From Photobacterium sanctipauli (lineage in GTDB: Bacteria; Pseudomonadota; Gammaproteobacteria; Enterobacterales; Vibrionaceae), in assembly GCF_003026495.1 (NCBI RefSeq), contig NZ_PYMA01000023.1:1-64000 (forward strand): a stretch of 64,000 nt of DNA. Direction: 5' to 3'. The position numbers and the translations under genes were made by a program. The notes beneath the pieces are model-generated. The model worked only from the letters and a program-made list of their open reading frames with translations, made no database searches and was not told the origin of the DNA. This document shows, piece after piece, positions 31,085 through 45,071 of the stretch (its first letter is position 1; every line of letters starts with the position of its first letter).

Positions 31085-32452
31085 ATGAACGAACATACAG
31101 ATACCATTGTTGCCCAAGCAACACCGCCGGGCCGAGGTGGTGTAGGCATTATCCGCGTGTCGGGCCCGCTCGCCAAAGAAGTGGCATTGGCCGTGGCCGG
31201 CCGCGAGCTGAAACCGCGCTACGCCGAGTACCTTCCGTTTAAAAATGAAGACGGCAGTGCTCTTGACCAGGGTATCGCCTTGTTCTTCAAGGGGCCGAAC
31301 TCTTTCACTGGCGAAGATGTGCTGGAGCTGCAGGGCCACGGCGGCCCGGTTCTGATGGATATGATGATCAAGCGTATCCTGCAAATCAACGGGATCCGTG
31401 CCGCCCGTCCTGGGGAATTCTCCGAGCGGGCATTTATGAACGACAAGCTCGATTTAGCCCAGGCAGAAGCGATTGCCGACCTGATTGATGCCAGCTCAGA
31501 GGAAGCCGCCAAAAGTGCCTTCAAATCGCTCCAGGGCGCCTTCTCCACCCGGGTTAACGAGCTGGTTGAAGCCCTGATCCACCTGCGCATCTATGTCGAG
31601 GCTGCGATCGACTTCCCGGAAGAGGAAATCGACTTCCTGTCCGATGGCAAGGTCACCGGCGATCTGCACGGCATCATCGACCGCCTAGATGCGGTTCGCC
31701 GCGAGGCCAACCAAGGCGCGATTATGCGCGAGGGAATGAAAGTGGTTATCGCGGGCCGTCCGAATGCCGGCAAGTCCAGCTTGCTCAATGCGCTATCGGG
31801 CAAGGATTCGGCGATTGTCACCGATATCGCCGGTACCACCCGCGACGTACTGCGCGAGCATATCCATATTGATGGAATGCCGCTGCATATCATCGACACC
31901 GCTGGCTTGCGCGAGGCCTCGGACGAGGTTGAGCGTATCGGTATCGAGCGGGCATGGGAAGAAATCCAGCAGGCCGACCGCGTGCTATTCATGGTCGATG
32001 GCACCACCACCGATGCGACCGACCCGAATGAGATTTGGCCGGAATTTGTCGAGCGCCTGCCAAGCGATCTGGGTATCACGGTGATCCGCAACAAGGTCGA
32101 GCTTACCGGTGAGGAGACCGGGATCTGCCATGTCAACAACCCCACCCTGATCCGCCTGTCGGCACGCACGGGTGCAGGGGTGGATAGCCTGCGTGAACAC
32201 CTCAAGGAGTGCATGGGCTTCGCCGGCACGACCGAAGGCGGCTTTATGGCCCGCCGCCGCCACCTGGAGGCCCTGGAGCGCGCAGCGCACCACCTTGAAA
32301 TCGGCAAGGAGCAACTGGAAGGCTTCATGGCCGGTGAAATCCTGGCCGAGGAACTGCGCCTTGCCCAGCAGCACCTCAGCGAGATCACCGGCGAGTTCAC
32401 CTCGGACGATCTTCTTGGCCGGATATTTACCTCGTTCTGTATCGGTAAATAA
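31085..32452 (+). CDS. mnmE: tRNA modification GTPase MnmE
   Basis: A 455-residue GTPase that, with MnmG, places the 5-carboxymethylaminomethyl group on wobble uridine. The tetrahydrofolate-binding N-terminal domain begins [22 protein letters not shown]; the G domain shows [12 protein letters not shown] near residue 225 and DIAGTTRD near 248; the protein ends in the required FCIGK motif with its catalytic cysteine. Its partner gene mnmG lies on the other side of oriC, 1.05 kb away. Confidence 0.99.
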   Translation: MNEHTDTIVAQATPPGRGGVGIIRVSGPLAKEVALAVAGRELKPRYAEYLPFKNEDGSALDQGIALFFKGPNSFTGEDVLELQGHGGPVLMDMMIKRILQINGIRAARPGEFSERAFMNDKLDLAQAEAIADLIDASSEEAAKSAFKSLQGAFSTRVNELVEALIHLRIYVEAAIDFPEEEIDFLSDGKVTGDLHGIIDRLDAVRREANQGAIMREGMKVVIAGRPNAGKSSLLNALSGKDSAIVTDIAGTTRDVLREHIHIDGMPLHIIDTAGLREASDEVERIGIERAWEEIQQADRVLFMVDGTTTDATDPNEIWPEFVERLPSDLGITVIRNKVELTGEETGICHVNNPTLIRLSARTGAGVDSLREHLKECMGFAGTTEGGFMARRRHLEALERAAHHLEIGKEQLEGFMAGEILAEELRLAQQHLSEITGEFTSDDLLGRIFTSFCIGK

Positions 32453-32627
32453 CCGCCCCCGCCAACACGATCTTCTTCCACAGCCTGTTTCGGATCCTCG
32501 GGGCAGGCTGTGAATAACCTCTCGAAAAAGATCCGCCCTACCGCAAGATCAAGCTTTCATCCCTGCCCTGAGCCAGTACAATGCTGTGTATAAATTTGTT
32601 GTGAATATCTACACAGGTATGTACCCC
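32453..32627. promoter_or_regulatory. mioC promoter region with DnaA boxes
   Basis: The gap before mioC contains TGTGAATAA (32509-32517) and TGTGTATAA (32585-32593), both exact forms of the DnaA box TTATNCACA on the minus strand, and a one-mismatch box TGTGAATAT (32600-32608). E. coli mioC is also controlled by DnaA boxes in its promoter. Confidence 0.7.
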
Positions 32628-33074
32628 ATGAGCCATATCACCCTTATTACAGGCAGCACCCTTGGTGGTGCCGAATACGTTGCCGACCACCTCGCCGACC
32701 TGCTAGAGCAAGACGGCCACAGCACCAGCATCGAAAACCAAGCCGAACTCAGCCAACTGGACCAACAAAGTGTTTGGCTGGTGGTCTGCTCAACCCATGG
32801 CGCAGGCGAATACCCGGATAACTTCCTGCCTTTTGTCAGCCAGCTGGCAGAGCAAAAGCCCGACTTGAGCAAGATGAAATACGGCATTGTCGGATTGGGC
32901 GATAGCAGCTACGACACTTTCTGTGCCGCTGCCAAAAACATTGATCAACTACTGTCTGAGCTGGGTGCCGAGCGCATTGGCGATCGCTTGGATATCGATG
33001 TTTCGCAGGATCCAGTCCCTGAAGATCCGGCTGAAGCATGGCTGGAAACATGGAAAACCCACCTCTGTGGATAA
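32628..33074 (+). CDS. mioC: FMN-binding protein MioC
   Basis: A 148-residue short-chain flavodoxin (E. coli 147). FMN phosphate loop TGSTLGGAEY at residues 7-16; further loops THGAGEYPDN and GLGDSSYDTFC contact the isoalloxazine ring. MioC has been linked to biotin synthase electron supply in vitro. The start at 32628 gives MSHITLITGSTLGG as in E. coli; the frame is open for 14 more codons upstream, inside the DnaA-box promoter. The stop codon lies within a perfect DnaA box, at the edge of oriC. Confidence 0.96.
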   Translation: MSHITLITGSTLGGAEYVADHLADLLEQDGHSTSIENQAELSQLDQQSVWLVVCSTHGAGEYPDNFLPFVSQLAEQKPDLSKMKYGIVGLGDSSYDTFCAAAKNIDQLLSELGAERIGDRLDIDVSQDPVPEDPAEAWLETWKTHLCG

Positions 33075-33400
33075 AAATCAGCCTAAAATTACTCCAAAAA
33101 AGTAGTAATTTTAAACTTTTTTCTGTGGATAACTATAGATCTAAACGGTGATCAAACCATAGTTATCCATTTAATAACTTTATAGCTCCCTCCCCCCTGT
33201 TGATAAGTGTACATTTTGATCCCAGCTAATCCTTGCGAAGATCCATGCTACTCCACAACAAATGATCGTCTCTAACATCATGATCATTAGGATCAAATAT
33301 CACTTATCCACACGATCGGGCGATCTATATAATAGATCTAACAGAAGATCTCTTTAAAAGATCTTATATATATTTAAAGAGCTCATTTCTCATGATCAAA
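33066..33400. other. oriC: oriC, chromosomal origin of replication
   Basis: Between mioC and mnmG, as in E. coli. Perfect DnaA boxes TGTGGATAA at 33066-33074 and 33124-33132 and TTATCCACA at 33304-33312; weaker ones at 33163-33171 (TTATCCATT) and 33199-33207 (TGTTGATAA). Next to mnmG are four tandem AT-rich 13-mers beginning GATCT at 33322, 33335, 33347 and 33360, the likely unwinding element. Fifteen GATC sites lie between 33138 and 33450, for Dam methylation and SeqA. Confidence 0.95.
33322..33372 (+). repeat. DNA unwinding element: four tandem GATCT 13-mers
   Basis: Units start at 33322 (GATCTATATAATA), 33335 (GATCTAACAGAAG), 33347 (GATCTCTTTAAAA) and 33360 (GATCTTATATATA), with 12-13 base periodicity. 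E. coli has three such units (GATCTNTTNTTTT). The second unit is less AT-rich. Confidence 0.8.
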
Positions 33401-33502
33401 TGATCTTCAGGAAAGATTCTCTCTTTTCAAGAAACGCGATAGAATGATCCACCTTTGCTCAAAGATAACCCACTGGCAATTTTGAATACCCGAGGTAGTT
33501 TC

Positions 33503-35392
33503 ATGTTTTACCAGGACAATTTTGATGTCATCGTAGTTGGTGGCGGTCATGCAGGTACAGAGGCCGCATTGGCTGCAGCCCGTATGGGACAAAAAACCCT
33601 ATTGCTGACGCACAACATCGATACGTTGGGACAGATGTCATGTAACCCAGCGATCGGCGGGATCGGGAAAGGACACCTGGTTAAAGAAGTTGATGCCCTG
33701 GGTGGCTTAATGGCCCAGGCAACGGATAAGGGCGGGATCCAATTCCGTACTTTGAATGCCTCGAAAGGCCCGGCAGTGCGTGCCACGCGTGCTCAGGCAG
33801 ATCGCGCCTTGTACAAGGCTGCGGTGCGTGAGAAGTTGGAAAACCAACCAAACCTGATGCTATTCCAGCAATCCGTTGATGACTTGATCGTCGAAAACGA
33901 CCGCGCGGTTGGCGTGGTGACGGAGATGGGGCTGAAGTTCCGCGGTAAGACCGTGGTACTAACGGTTGGTACCTTCCTCGGCGGCAAGATCCACATTGGC
34001 TTGGAAAACTACAGCGGCGGCCGTGCCGGTGATCCACCATCGATCGCCCTGGCTTCTCGCCTGCGCGAATTGCCTTTGCGTGTTGATCGCCTAAAAACCG
34101 GCACGCCACCGCGTATCGATGCCCGCACGGTTGATTTCAGCCAGCTGCAGGTCCAGCATGGCGACAACCCGACACCGCTGTTTTCGTTCATGGGCAAGCC
34201 ATCGGATCATCCGCGCCAGATCCCGTGCTTTATCACCCACACCAACGAGAAAACCCATGATGTGATCCGCAATAACCTGGATCGCAGCCCAATGTACTCC
34301 GGTGTGATCGAGGGGATCGGCCCAAGGTACTGTCCGTCGATCGAAGACAAGGTGATGCGCTTTGCCGATAAGGACAGCCACCAGATCTTTATCGAGCCGG
34401 AAGGACTGACAACTCACGAGCTCTACCCTAACGGTATCTCCACCAGCCTGCCGTTTGACGTGCAGATGCAAATTGTCCGTTCGATGAAAGGCTTCGAAAG
34501 CGCGGCGATTGTCCGCCCGGGTTACGCTATCGAATATGATTTCTTCGATCCGCGCGATTTGAAGCAGACGTTTGAAACCAAGTTTATTGGCGGCTTGTTC
34601 TTTGCCGGCCAGATCAACGGTACCACCGGCTACGAGGAAGCCGCGGCCCAAGGTTTGCTTGCCGGGATGAACGCTGCGCTGCAAGCGCAAGACAAGGAAG
34701 GCTGGAGCCCACGCCGTGATCAAGCCTACATGGGCGTGTTGATCGACGACCTGTCAACGATGGGCACCAAGGAGCCGTACCGCATGTTTACATCCCGTGC
34801 GGAATACCGTTTGTTGCTTCGCGAAGACAATGCTGACTTACGTTTGACCGAAATCGGTCGCGAATTTGGTTTAGTGGATGATGAACGTTGGACTCGCTTC
34901 AACCAAAAAATGGAAAACATGGAGCAAGAGCGCCAGCGCCTGAAAGGGATTTGGGTTACACCAAATTCAGAGCAGGTGGCCGACGTGAACGCGATACTCA
35001 AGACCCCGGTTGCCCGTGAGGCCAGCGGCGAAGATTTATTGCGCCGCCCGGAAGTGAGCTACGAGCAACTGACCAATATTGATATGTTCGGTCCTGCCCA
35101 CGAAGATGCGCAGGCTAGCGAGCAGGTTGAAATCCAGGTGAAATACCAGGGTTATATCGACCGCCAGAAAGACGAAGTGGAGAAATCACTGCGTCATGAA
35201 AACACCAAGTTGCCATTCGATTTGGAATATAGCCTGGTTAAGGGGCTGTCCAACGAGGTGATCAGCAAACTTAATGATGCCAAGCCTGAGACCATCGGCA
35301 TGGCATCGCGTATTTCGGGTATTACCCCGGCGGCGATTTCATTGCTGCTGGTCTACCTGAAGAAACACGGCATGCTGAAGAAAGGCGAATAG
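33503..35392 (+). CDS. mnmG: tRNA uridine 5-carboxymethylaminomethyl modification enzyme MnmG
   Basis: A 629-residue FAD-dependent enzyme, equal in length to E. coli MnmG (GidA). It acts with MnmE on wobble uridine. The dinucleotide-binding [20 protein letters not shown] block is at residues 10-29; the conserved [13 protein letters not shown] and [14 protein letters not shown] segments follow. I chose the ATG at 33503 to match known orthologues; an earlier in-frame start at 33455 would extend into the origin flank. Transcription of this gene away from oriC can affect origin opening. Confidence 0.98.
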   Translation: MFYQDNFDVIVVGGGHAGTEAALAAARMGQKTLLLTHNIDTLGQMSCNPAIGGIGKGHLVKEVDALGGLMAQATDKGGIQFRTLNASKGPAVRATRAQADRALYKAAVREKLENQPNLMLFQQSVDDLIVENDRAVGVVTEMGLKFRGKTVVLTVGTFLGGKIHIGLENYSGGRAGDPPSIALASRLRELPLRVDRLKTGTPPRIDARTVDFSQLQVQHGDNPTPLFSFMGKPSDHPRQIPCFITHTNEKTHDVIRNNLDRSPMYSGVIEGIGPRYCPSIEDKVMRFADKDSHQIFIEPEGLTTHELYPNGISTSLPFDVQMQIVRSMKGFESAAIVRPGYAIEYDFFDPRDLKQTFETKFIGGLFFAGQINGTTGYEEAAAQGLLAGMNAALQAQDKEGWSPRRDQAYMGVLIDDLSTMGTKEPYRMFTSRAEYRLLLREDNADLRLTEIGREFGLVDDERWTRFNQKMENMEQERQRLKGIWVTPNSEQVADVNAILKTPVAREASGEDLLRRPEVSYEQLTNIDMFGPAHEDAQASEQVEIQVKYQGYIDRQKDEVEKSLRHENTKLPFDLEYSLVKGLSNEVISKLNDAKPETIGMASRISGITPAAISLLLVYLKKHGMLKKGE

Positions 35393-35401
35393 GAGCTACC
35401 A

Positions 35402-36022
35402 GTGAAACAACGTTTAATTCAGCTGATCGCACAAACCGAGCTAACGGTTACCGAGCAACAAGTCGACCAGCTGGTTGGCTACGTTGCCATGCTAGATAAG
35501 TGGAACAAAGCCTATAACCTGACATCGGTTCGCGATCCGAACGAGATGTTAGTGAAACATATCATGGATAGTATTATGGTAAGCCCTCACCTTGTGGGTG
35601 AGCGCTTTATCGATGTTGGCACAGGCCCCGGCCTGCCGGGGATCCCGTTGGCGATCATGAACCCGGATAAGGCGTTTACCCTGCTCGACAGCTTGGGCAA
35701 GCGGATCCGCTTTATCCGCCAGGTGATCCACGAACTGAAGATCACCAATGTGACGCCAGTTCAGAGCCGGGTTGAGGAGTTCCAACCTGAGATAGGTTTT
35801 GACGTGGTGCTAAGCCGCGCGTTTGCCTCGATGAGTGATATGGTATCTTGGTGCCATCACTTGCCGGCGCAGGAAGGTCACTTCCTGGCGCTGAAGGGGC
35901 AATTCAATCAACAGGAAGTGGCAGAATTACCGGAATGGTGTTCTGTGACAGAGGTCAAATCTTTGCAAGTTCCAGAGTTGGATGGCGAGCGCCATCTAGT
36001 AACCTTGGTGGCAAAGGGTTAA
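35402..36022 (+). CDS. rsmG: 16S rRNA (guanine527-N7)-methyltransferase RsmG
   Basis: A 206-residue SAM-dependent methyltransferase (GidB). It methylates G527 of 16S rRNA; loss gives low-level streptomycin resistance. Motif [15 protein letters not shown] is near residues 72-85, and [13 protein letters not shown] is the motif IV region. It starts nine bases after mnmG and is probably in the same transcript. Confidence 0.98.
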   Translation: MKQRLIQLIAQTELTVTEQQVDQLVGYVAMLDKWNKAYNLTSVRDPNEMLVKHIMDSIMVSPHLVGERFIDVGTGPGLPGIPLAIMNPDKAFTLLDSLGKRIRFIRQVIHELKITNVTPVQSRVEEFQPEIGFDVVLSRAFASMSDMVSWCHHLPAQEGHFLALKGQFNQQEVAELPEWCSVTEVKSLQVPELDGERHLVTLVAKG

Positions 36023-36038
36023 TGGATGAGGTTTTTTT

Positions 36039-36833
36039 GTGGGAAGAGTCATAGCAGTAGCCAACCAGAAGGGAGGCGTGGGTAAAACCACAACGTGTGT
36101 TAACTTGGCGGCCTCGTTGGCGGCGACGCAGCGGCGGGTATTGGTCATTGACCTTGACCCGCAAGGGAACGCCACCATGGCGAGTGGGGTCGATAAATAC
36201 CAAGTTGATGCAACGGCTTATGATCTTCTTGTCGAAGAAACCCCGTTCAATGATGTGGCTATCACCGATACCACCGGCGGCTATCATTTGGTCGCCGCCA
36301 ACGGTGACGTGACAGCGGCAGAAATCAAATTGATGGAAGTCTTCGCCCGCGAGGTGCGCTTACGTAACGCCTTAGAGGTAGTTCGTGATAACTATGATTT
36401 CATCTTTATTGATTGTCCTCCTGCCTTAAACCTTCTTACAATCAATGCCATGACTGCAGCAGATTCAGTACTGGTGCCGATGCAGTGCGAATACTTCGCG
36501 CTGGAGGGGCTCACGGCATTGATGGATACCATCAGCAAACTGACCGCTGTCGTCAACAGCGACCTGAAAATCGAAGGCCTGCTGCGGACCATGTACGATC
36601 CGCGCAACCGCCTGGCGAATGAAGTGTCGCAACAGCTCAAGAAGCACTTTGGCGACAAGGTTTATCGTACCGTGATCCCGCGTAATGTCCGCTTGGCCGA
36701 AGCGCCGAGCCATGGCCGCCCTGCAATGTATTACGACAAATACTCCAGTGGTGCCAAAGCCTACCTCGCTTTGGCGGGTGAAATCATTCGTCGTGACGAG
36801 CTGGCGCAGAATGCCGGCACGGTCGATGCGTAA
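36039..36833 (+). CDS. parA: Chromosome partitioning ATPase ParA
   Basis: A 264-residue Walker-type ATPase of the Soj/ParA family that moves the ParB-parS complex. The deviant Walker A KGGVGKTT occupies residues 11-18, IDLDPQGNAT follows at about 41-50, and IIDCPP-type Walker A' (FIDCPPALNLL) at about 122-132. It begins with GTG; the next gene is parB after nine bases. Order rsmG-parA-parB-atpI is that of Vibrio chromosome 1. Its substrate sites are the six parS-like sequences at 12.5-22.9 kb. Confidence 0.97.
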   Translation: MGRVIAVANQKGGVGKTTTCVNLAASLAATQRRVLVIDLDPQGNATMASGVDKYQVDATAYDLLVEETPFNDVAITDTTGGYHLVAANGDVTAAEIKLMEVFAREVRLRNALEVVRDNYDFIFIDCPPALNLLTINAMTAADSVLVPMQCEYFALEGLTALMDTISKLTAVVNSDLKIEGLLRTMYDPRNRLANEVSQQLKKHFGDKVYRTVIPRNVRLAEAPSHGRPAMYYDKYSSGAKAYLALAGEIIRRDELAQNAGTVDA

Positions 36834-36842
36834 GGGCTAACC

Positions 36843-37736
36843 ATGAACATGAATAAGCGAGGCCTGGGTAAGGGCCTTGATGCGCTGCTGGCAACCAGCT
36901 CGGTGGCGCAGGTAAAGCAACAAAAAGCAGAGCAGGCACAGTCGCTGTCTGCAGACGGCACCCTAAAAGAGTTGGCAACCAACCAATTGCAGCCTGGCCG
37001 CTACCAGCCGCGCAAGGTAATGTCGGACGAAGCATTGTCCGAGTTGGCTGAGTCCATCCGTGCCCAAGGGGTGATCCAACCGATTGTGGTGCGCGAAATT
37101 GCCCCGCAACAATATGAAATAATTGCCGGGGAGAGGCGCTGGCGTGCTTCGCGTCAAGCTGGGCTTCAGAAAGTCCCTTGTATTATCAAGGATGTTAATG
37201 ACTGCTCGACAGTGGCCATTGCCCTTATCGAGAACATCCAGCGCGAAGATCTCAACGTGATTGAGGAAGCACAAGCGCTGGAGAAACTGCAAAGTGAGTT
37301 CTCACTCACCCACCAACAGGTGGCTGAGGCTGTCGGTAAGTCGCGCGCGGCTGTCTCCAACCTGCTCCGATTGAACCAATTGGAAGCGCCGGTGAAGCGG
37401 ATGGTTGAGCAGAAGTTGCTGGATATGGGCCATGCCCGCGCATTGTTGGCCTTGCCGGCAGAGCAGCAGCTCGAAGCGGCACAAATTATTGTGGCCAAAA
37501 TGTTAACGGTTCGTGATGCGGAGCGTTTGGTCAAGAAAATGCTGGCACCTGAGCCAGAGCCAAAAAATGTGGCGGTGGACCCTCAGCTCGAGGCGGTAGA
37601 AAATCACCTTTCTGAGCGTTTTGGCACCCAGGTGGCGATCAATCAGCAGAAAAACGGTAAAGGAAAGATCGTAATCAGTTTTGACCAAGCCGACAAGCTG
37701 AAGCAACTTCTTGCAATGTTTGGTCACGAAATGTGA
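36843..37736 (+). CDS. parB: Chromosome partitioning protein ParB
   Basis: A 297-residue ParB/Spo0J clamp. The N-terminal peptide RGLGKGLDALLA (6-17) stimulates ParA; the CTP-binding box GERRWRAS is at 97-104; the helix-turn-helix that reads parS is near 155-185 (LTHQQVAEAVGKSRAAVSNLLRL); the C-terminal dimerisation domain ends the protein. ParB loads at parS and spreads as a CTP-gated clamp, defining the origin for segregation. Confidence 0.98.
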   Translation: MNMNKRGLGKGLDALLATSSVAQVKQQKAEQAQSLSADGTLKELATNQLQPGRYQPRKVMSDEALSELAESIRAQGVIQPIVVREIAPQQYEIIAGERRWRASRQAGLQKVPCIIKDVNDCSTVAIALIENIQREDLNVIEEAQALEKLQSEFSLTHQQVAEAVGKSRAAVSNLLRLNQLEAPVKRMVEQKLLDMGHARALLALPAEQQLEAAQIIVAKMLTVRDAERLVKKMLAPEPEPKNVAVDPQLEAVENHLSERFGTQVAINQQKNGKGKIVISFDQADKLKQLLAMFGHEM

Positions 37737-37828
37737 CATAAAACGTGCATATTTTGTTGCAAAAATTACAATGACGTGATCAGGTTATTGTGTTGTAAAA
37801 TATAACAGTTTTTTTTGCTGCGATTAGA

Positions 37829-37856
37829 TTGCATTCAATCTAATGAGCCGTATAAT
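37829..37856 (+). promoter_or_regulatory. Candidate promoter of the atp operon
   Basis: TTGCAT (37829-37834), 16-bp spacer, perfect TATAAT (37851-37856), about 60 bases before atpI. A small inverted repeat (AGATTGCATTCAATCT) covers the -35 element and could be a control site. Confidence 0.7.
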
Positions 37857-37915
37857 TTTCGGCAGTTTTCCCAGCACGTCGTATGTGCAGTGGAAAGGAC
37901 TCGAGGAACGAATAC

Positions 37916-38305
37916 ATGGTATCGGCGCTAGTTAAGCCTGGCCGTCAATTGGCGAAAAGGTTACTTTTGCTACAATCTGGCGTCGTATTGACAACGGCAA
38001 TCATGGCAGTGTTCGCTGTCAGTGTTGACTGGGGAATCTCGGCTTTGATCGGTGGCGGCATCTTTGTGATTGCCAACACTGTTTTCGCAGCCTGTGCCTT
38101 TTTATTCAGCGGTGCCCGCAAGGCGCGGCTGGTAATGGCATCCTTCTATGGTGGCGAGGTATTAAAAATCCTTGTCACGGTCATTCTATTTGCCTTTGTT
38201 TACCTGTATGTCGAGGTGGAACTTGTTCCCCTCAAACTGACCTATTTGCTGGCTCTTGGGATTAACATCTTTGGGCCGGTTTTATTCATTAACAACAACA
38301 AATAG
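37916..38305 (+). CDS. atpI: ATP synthase accessory protein I
   Basis: A 129-residue four-helix membrane protein, first gene of the atp operon. AtpI is thought to help assemble the c ring and is not essential. The start at 37916 is preceded by GAGGA and gives MVSALVKPGRQLAKRLLLLQ; an 11-codon upstream extension is open but lacks a better ribosome site. atpB follows after eight bases. Confidence 0.93.
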   Translation: MVSALVKPGRQLAKRLLLLQSGVVLTTAIMAVFAVSVDWGISALIGGGIFVIANTVFAACAFLFSGARKARLVMASFYGGEVLKILVTVILFAFVYLYVEVELVPLKLTYLLALGINIFGPVLFINNNK

Positions 38306-38310
38306 GATGA

Positions 38311-39102
<792 letters not shown>

Positions 39103-39115
39103 CGATTATTTGTAA

Positions 39116-39427
<312 letters not shown>

Positions 39428-39476
39428 TCAATAAGAACGAACGGACCCATAGCAACCCTTTTTAAGGAGATGCGTT

Positions 39477-39947
39477 GTGAATATGAATGCAACTTTGCTG
39501 GGTCAGGCAATTGCCTTCTTCATTTTTGTCGTGTTCTGCATGAAATATGTATGGCCGCCAATCATGGAAGCGATTGAAGAACGTCAGAAGAAAATTGCTG
39601 ACGGTTTAGCAGCCGCTGATCGCGCTGCTAAAGACCTGAACCTAGCGCAGGCAAATGCTTCTGATCAGTTGAAAGAAGCAAAACGCACTGCAACCGAAAT
39701 CGTTGAGCAAGCGAATAAGCGCAAAGCTCAAATCATCGATGAAGCGAAGGCGGAAGCCCAAGCTGAGCGCGATAAAATTCTGTCCCAAGGTCTTGCTGAG
39801 ATCGAAGCAGAACGTAACCGCGCTCGCGATGAACTAAGAAAGCAAGTTGCAACTCTGGCTGTGATTGGTGCTGAGAAAATCATTGAGCGTTCTATTGATA
39901 AGGATGCTCATGCGGATCTTCTTAACAAAGTCACTGCAGAACTGTAA
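39477..39947 (+). CDS. atpF: ATP synthase Fo subunit b
   Basis: A 156-residue peripheral stalk subunit: one N-terminal helix (about 8-27) then a long charged helix rich in A, E, K and R that dimerises. It begins with GTG, seven bases after AAGGAG, giving [16 protein letters not shown]. coli atpF also uses GTG and has the same length. The ATG two codons later is too far from the ribosome site. Confidence 0.97.
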   Translation: MNMNATLLGQAIAFFIFVVFCMKYVWPPIMEAIEERQKKIADGLAAADRAAKDLNLAQANASDQLKEAKRTATEIVEQANKRKAQIIDEAKAEAQAERDKILSQGLAEIEAERNRARDELRKQVATLAVIGAEKIIERSIDKDAHADLLNKVTAEL

Positions 39948-39963
39948 TTAAAGGGGCAAGCAC

Positions 39964-40497
39964 ATGTCTGATATGACTACTATCGCACGCCCCTACGCTA
40001 AAGCAGCTTTTGATCTTGCGGTTGAGAAAGGTGAGCTGGGCCAATGGTCTGAAATGCTCACCTTTGCTGCCGAGGTAGCGAATAACGAAACTGTGCAGGA
40101 CATCCTGGATAGTGGTTACGCTGCCGACAAGCTGACCGAAGTATTTGTTTCGGTCTGCGGCGAGCAACTCAACGAGTTCGGCCAGAACCTGATCAAGGTA
40201 ATGGCAGAGAACGGACGCTTGAAAGCCCTTCCTGCGGTATGCGACGAGTTCCTGTTCCTGAAAAGTGAACACGAGAAGACTATCAACGCGGAAGTAACCT
40301 CAGCGGTTACCCTCGACGATAGCCAACTTGAAGCAATTAGCACGAAGCTGGAACAGCGTCTTGAGCGTAAGGTTAAGCTGAATTGCAGTGTAGACGAGAC
40401 CCTGATTGCCGGGGTTGTAATTAGAGCTGGAGACTTAGTCATCGATAACTCAGTACGCGGCAAACTAGACCGCCTGAGCGATACTTTGCAGTCTTGA
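39964..40497 (+). CDS. atpH: ATP synthase F1 subunit delta
   Basis: A 177-residue subunit that joins the top of F1 to the b stalk. The N-terminal six-helix domain begins [15 protein letters not shown], and the C-terminal signature [22 protein letters not shown] is complete. Length equals E. coli AtpH. Sixteen bases separate it from both neighbours, as usual in this operon. Confidence 0.98.
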   Translation: MSDMTTIARPYAKAAFDLAVEKGELGQWSEMLTFAAEVANNETVQDILDSGYAADKLTEVFVSVCGEQLNEFGQNLIKVMAENGRLKALPAVCDEFLFLKSEHEKTINAEVTSAVTLDDSQLEAISTKLEQRLERKVKLNCSVDETLIAGVVIRAGDLVIDNSVRGKLDRLSDTLQS

Positions 40498-40513
40498 TTT
40501 GGGGAATTGGAGC

Positions 40514-42055
40514 ATGCAACTTAATTCCACGGAAATTAGCGAACTTATCAAGCAGCGTATTGAAAATTTCAACGTTGTTAGTGAAGCGCGCAACGAAGGT
40601 ACTATCGTTTCGGTAAGCGACGGTATCATTCGTATCCATGGCCTTGCAGACGTAATGCAAGGTGAAATGATTGAATTACCTGGTGGCCGTTTTGCACTGG
40701 CACTTAACCTTGAGCGTGACTCGGTTGGTGCGGTTGTAATGGGCCCATATGCCGACCTTCAGGAAGGCATGAAAGTAACGGGTACTGGTCGTATTCTTGA
40801 AGTACCAGTAGGCCCTGCGCTACTAGGCCGCGTAGTGAACACACTGGGTGAGCCAATTGACGGTAAAGGTCCAATCGAAACAGAGACGTTCTCTCCTGTT
40901 GAAGTGATTGCACCGGGCGTTATCGACCGTAAATCTGTTGATCAGCCAGTTCAGACTGGTTACAAGGCAGTTGACTCGATGATCCCAATCGGCCGTGGCC
41001 AGCGTGAGTTGGTTATCGGTGACCGCCAGACGGGTAAAACGGCGATGGCTATCGATGCCATCATCAACCAGAAGAACTCTGGTATTTACTCTGTTTACGT
41101 TGCTATCGGTCAGAAGGCGTCAACTATCGCCAACGTAGTACGTAAGCTTGAAGAGCACGGCGCGCTGGAAAACACCATTGTGGTTGTTGCTTCTGCGTCA
41201 GAAGCTGCTGCCCTGCAATACCTAGCACCGTACGCAGGTTGTGCAATGGGTGAGTACTTCCGTGACCGTGGTGAAGATGCACTGATCGTATACGATGACC
41301 TGTCTAAGCAGGCTGTTGCTTACCGTCAGATCTCACTATTGCTACGCCGTCCGCCGGGTCGTGAAGCATTCCCAGGTGACGTTTTCTACCTCCACTCACG
41401 TCTACTAGAGCGTGCAGCTCGCGTAAACGAGAACTACGTAGAGAAATTCACCAACGGTGAAGTGAAGGGCCGTACCGGTTCTTTGACTGCGCTTCCGATC
41501 ATCGAAACGCAAGCAGGTGACGTATCGGCATTCGTACCGACCAACGTTATCTCTATCACCGATGGTCAGATCTTCCTACAGACAGAGCTATTCAACGCCG
41601 GTATCCGCCCAGCGGTTGACCCAGGTATCTCTGTATCGCGTGTAGGTGGTTCTGCTCAGACCAAGATCATCAAGAAGCTGTCGGGTGGTATCCGTACCGC
41701 ACTTGCACAGTACCGTGAACTAGCGGCTTTCGCCCAGTTCTCGTCTGACCTTGATGAAGCAACGAAGAAACAGCTTGATCACGGTCAGAAAGTAACTGAG
41801 CTGATGAAGCAGAAGCAGTACGCGCCAATGTCTGTATTTGAGCAGGCTCTGGTAATCTTTGCTGCTGAGAAAGGCTACTTGAACGACATCGAGCTAACTA
41901 AGCTTGCTGACTTCGAAGCTGCGTTGCTTTCATACGCCAAAGGTCACTATGCTGAGCTAGTGTCTCAGGTTGATGAAACGGGTGCTTGGAACAACGAAAT
42001 CGAAACTCAGTTCGTGAAACTGGTTGAAGATTTCAAAGCGACCCAGACTTGGTAA
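40514..42055 (+). CDS. atpA: ATP synthase F1 subunit alpha
   Basis: A 513-residue non-catalytic nucleotide-binding subunit, same length as E. coli. P-loop GDRQTGKT is at 169-176 with K175, and the arginine finger lies in the [10 protein letters not shown] segment. The start at 40514 gives [16 protein letters not shown] and follows a GGAG site; a five-codon upstream extension is not supported. Confidence 0.99.
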   Translation: MQLNSTEISELIKQRIENFNVVSEARNEGTIVSVSDGIIRIHGLADVMQGEMIELPGGRFALALNLERDSVGAVVMGPYADLQEGMKVTGTGRILEVPVGPALLGRVVNTLGEPIDGKGPIETETFSPVEVIAPGVIDRKSVDQPVQTGYKAVDSMIPIGRGQRELVIGDRQTGKTAMAIDAIINQKNSGIYSVYVAIGQKASTIANVVRKLEEHGALENTIVVVASASEAAALQYLAPYAGCAMGEYFRDRGEDALIVYDDLSKQAVAYRQISLLLRRPPGREAFPGDVFYLHSRLLERAARVNENYVEKFTNGEVKGRTGSLTALPIIETQAGDVSAFVPTNVISITDGQIFLQTELFNAGIRPAVDPGISVSRVGGSAQTKIIKKLSGGIRTALAQYRELAAFAQFSSDLDEATKKQLDHGQKVTELMKQKQYAPMSVFEQALVIFAAEKGYLNDIELTKLADFEAALLSYAKGHYAELVSQVDETGAWNNEIETQFVKLVEDFKATQTW

Positions 42056-42099
42056 TTGGTTGGTGGTCGCTTGCGATCACCTACTAACGGAGAGTAACG

Positions 42100-44405
<2,306 letters not shown>

Positions 44406-44422
44406 GCTAAGTAGGAGGCGAC

Positions 44423-44845
44423 ATGGCAGCGATAACCTTCCATCTGGACGTAGTAAGCGCAGAGAAAAAACTGTTCTCTGGCCGTGCTGAAGATATCCAG
44501 GTGACCGGTAGCGAAGGTGAACTGGGTATTCACGCAGGACACACACCGCTGCTGACCGCTATCACGCCGGGTATGGTTCGAATCACTAAGCAGCATGGCG
44601 AAGAAGAGGTTATTTACCTTTCTGGCGGCATGCTGGAAGTTCAACCAAATACCGTCACGGTATTGGCTGACACCGCGATCCGCGGTGAAGATTTGGACGC
44701 AGCGAAAGCGGAAGAAGCGAAACGTCAGGCTGAGGAGCGTATCCACAACCAGCATGGCGATATCGACTTTGCTCAAGCGGCCAGTGACCTGGCTAAGGCG
44801 ATTGCTCAGCTACGAGTCATCGAGCTGACCAAGAAAGCGCGTTAA
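44423..44845 (+). CDS. atpC: ATP synthase F1 subunit epsilon
   Basis: A 140-residue subunit: N-terminal beta sandwich (about 1-85, with [17 protein letters not shown]) and two C-terminal helices (about 90-138) that can inhibit ATP hydrolysis. A strong ribosome site TAGGAGGCGAC precedes it. Last gene of the operon; a terminator follows. Confidence 0.98.
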   Translation: MAAITFHLDVVSAEKKLFSGRAEDIQVTGSEGELGIHAGHTPLLTAITPGMVRITKQHGEEEVIYLSGGMLEVQPNTVTVLADTAIRGEDLDAAKAEEAKRQAEERIHNQHGDIDFAQAASDLAKAIAQLRVIELTKKAR

Positions 44846-44860
44846 TCAGGCGCATGACGC

Positions 44861-44889
44861 AAAAAAGCGACCCTAGGGTCGCTTTTTTT
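44861..44889 (+). terminator. atp operon terminator
   Basis: AAAAAAGCGACCC-TA-GGGTCGCTTTTTTT, 15 bases after the atpC stop. Perfect nine-pair stem with a long T tract. Confidence 0.95.
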
Positions 44890-44996
44890 ATGCCTGCTAT
44901 TTGCCGTGGGTAGTGTTTTTACCTAGCCGGCCGGGGTTTTCACTACCCTCTTTGTTTTTTTGCAAGTTATTACTCGCAAAAAACTAACTATTTCCC

Positions 44997-45025
44997 TTAA
45001 CCGGACCGGGCTCAGCCGTTACAAT
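44997..45025 (+). promoter_or_regulatory. Candidate glmU promoter
   Basis: TTAACC (44997-45002), 17 bp, TACAAT (45020-45025), about 47 bases before the glmU start. The -35 match is modest, so this is tentative. Confidence 0.4.
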
Positions 45026-45071
45026 GCGGGCAGTATTGTTTTTAATTATGCATCAAGAGGGATAATCCATC

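Noticed and set aside
31591-32481. 296-codon minus-strand frame inside mnmE
   Set aside because: Antisense to the MnmE G domain and C-terminus; long only because of high G+C at third positions.
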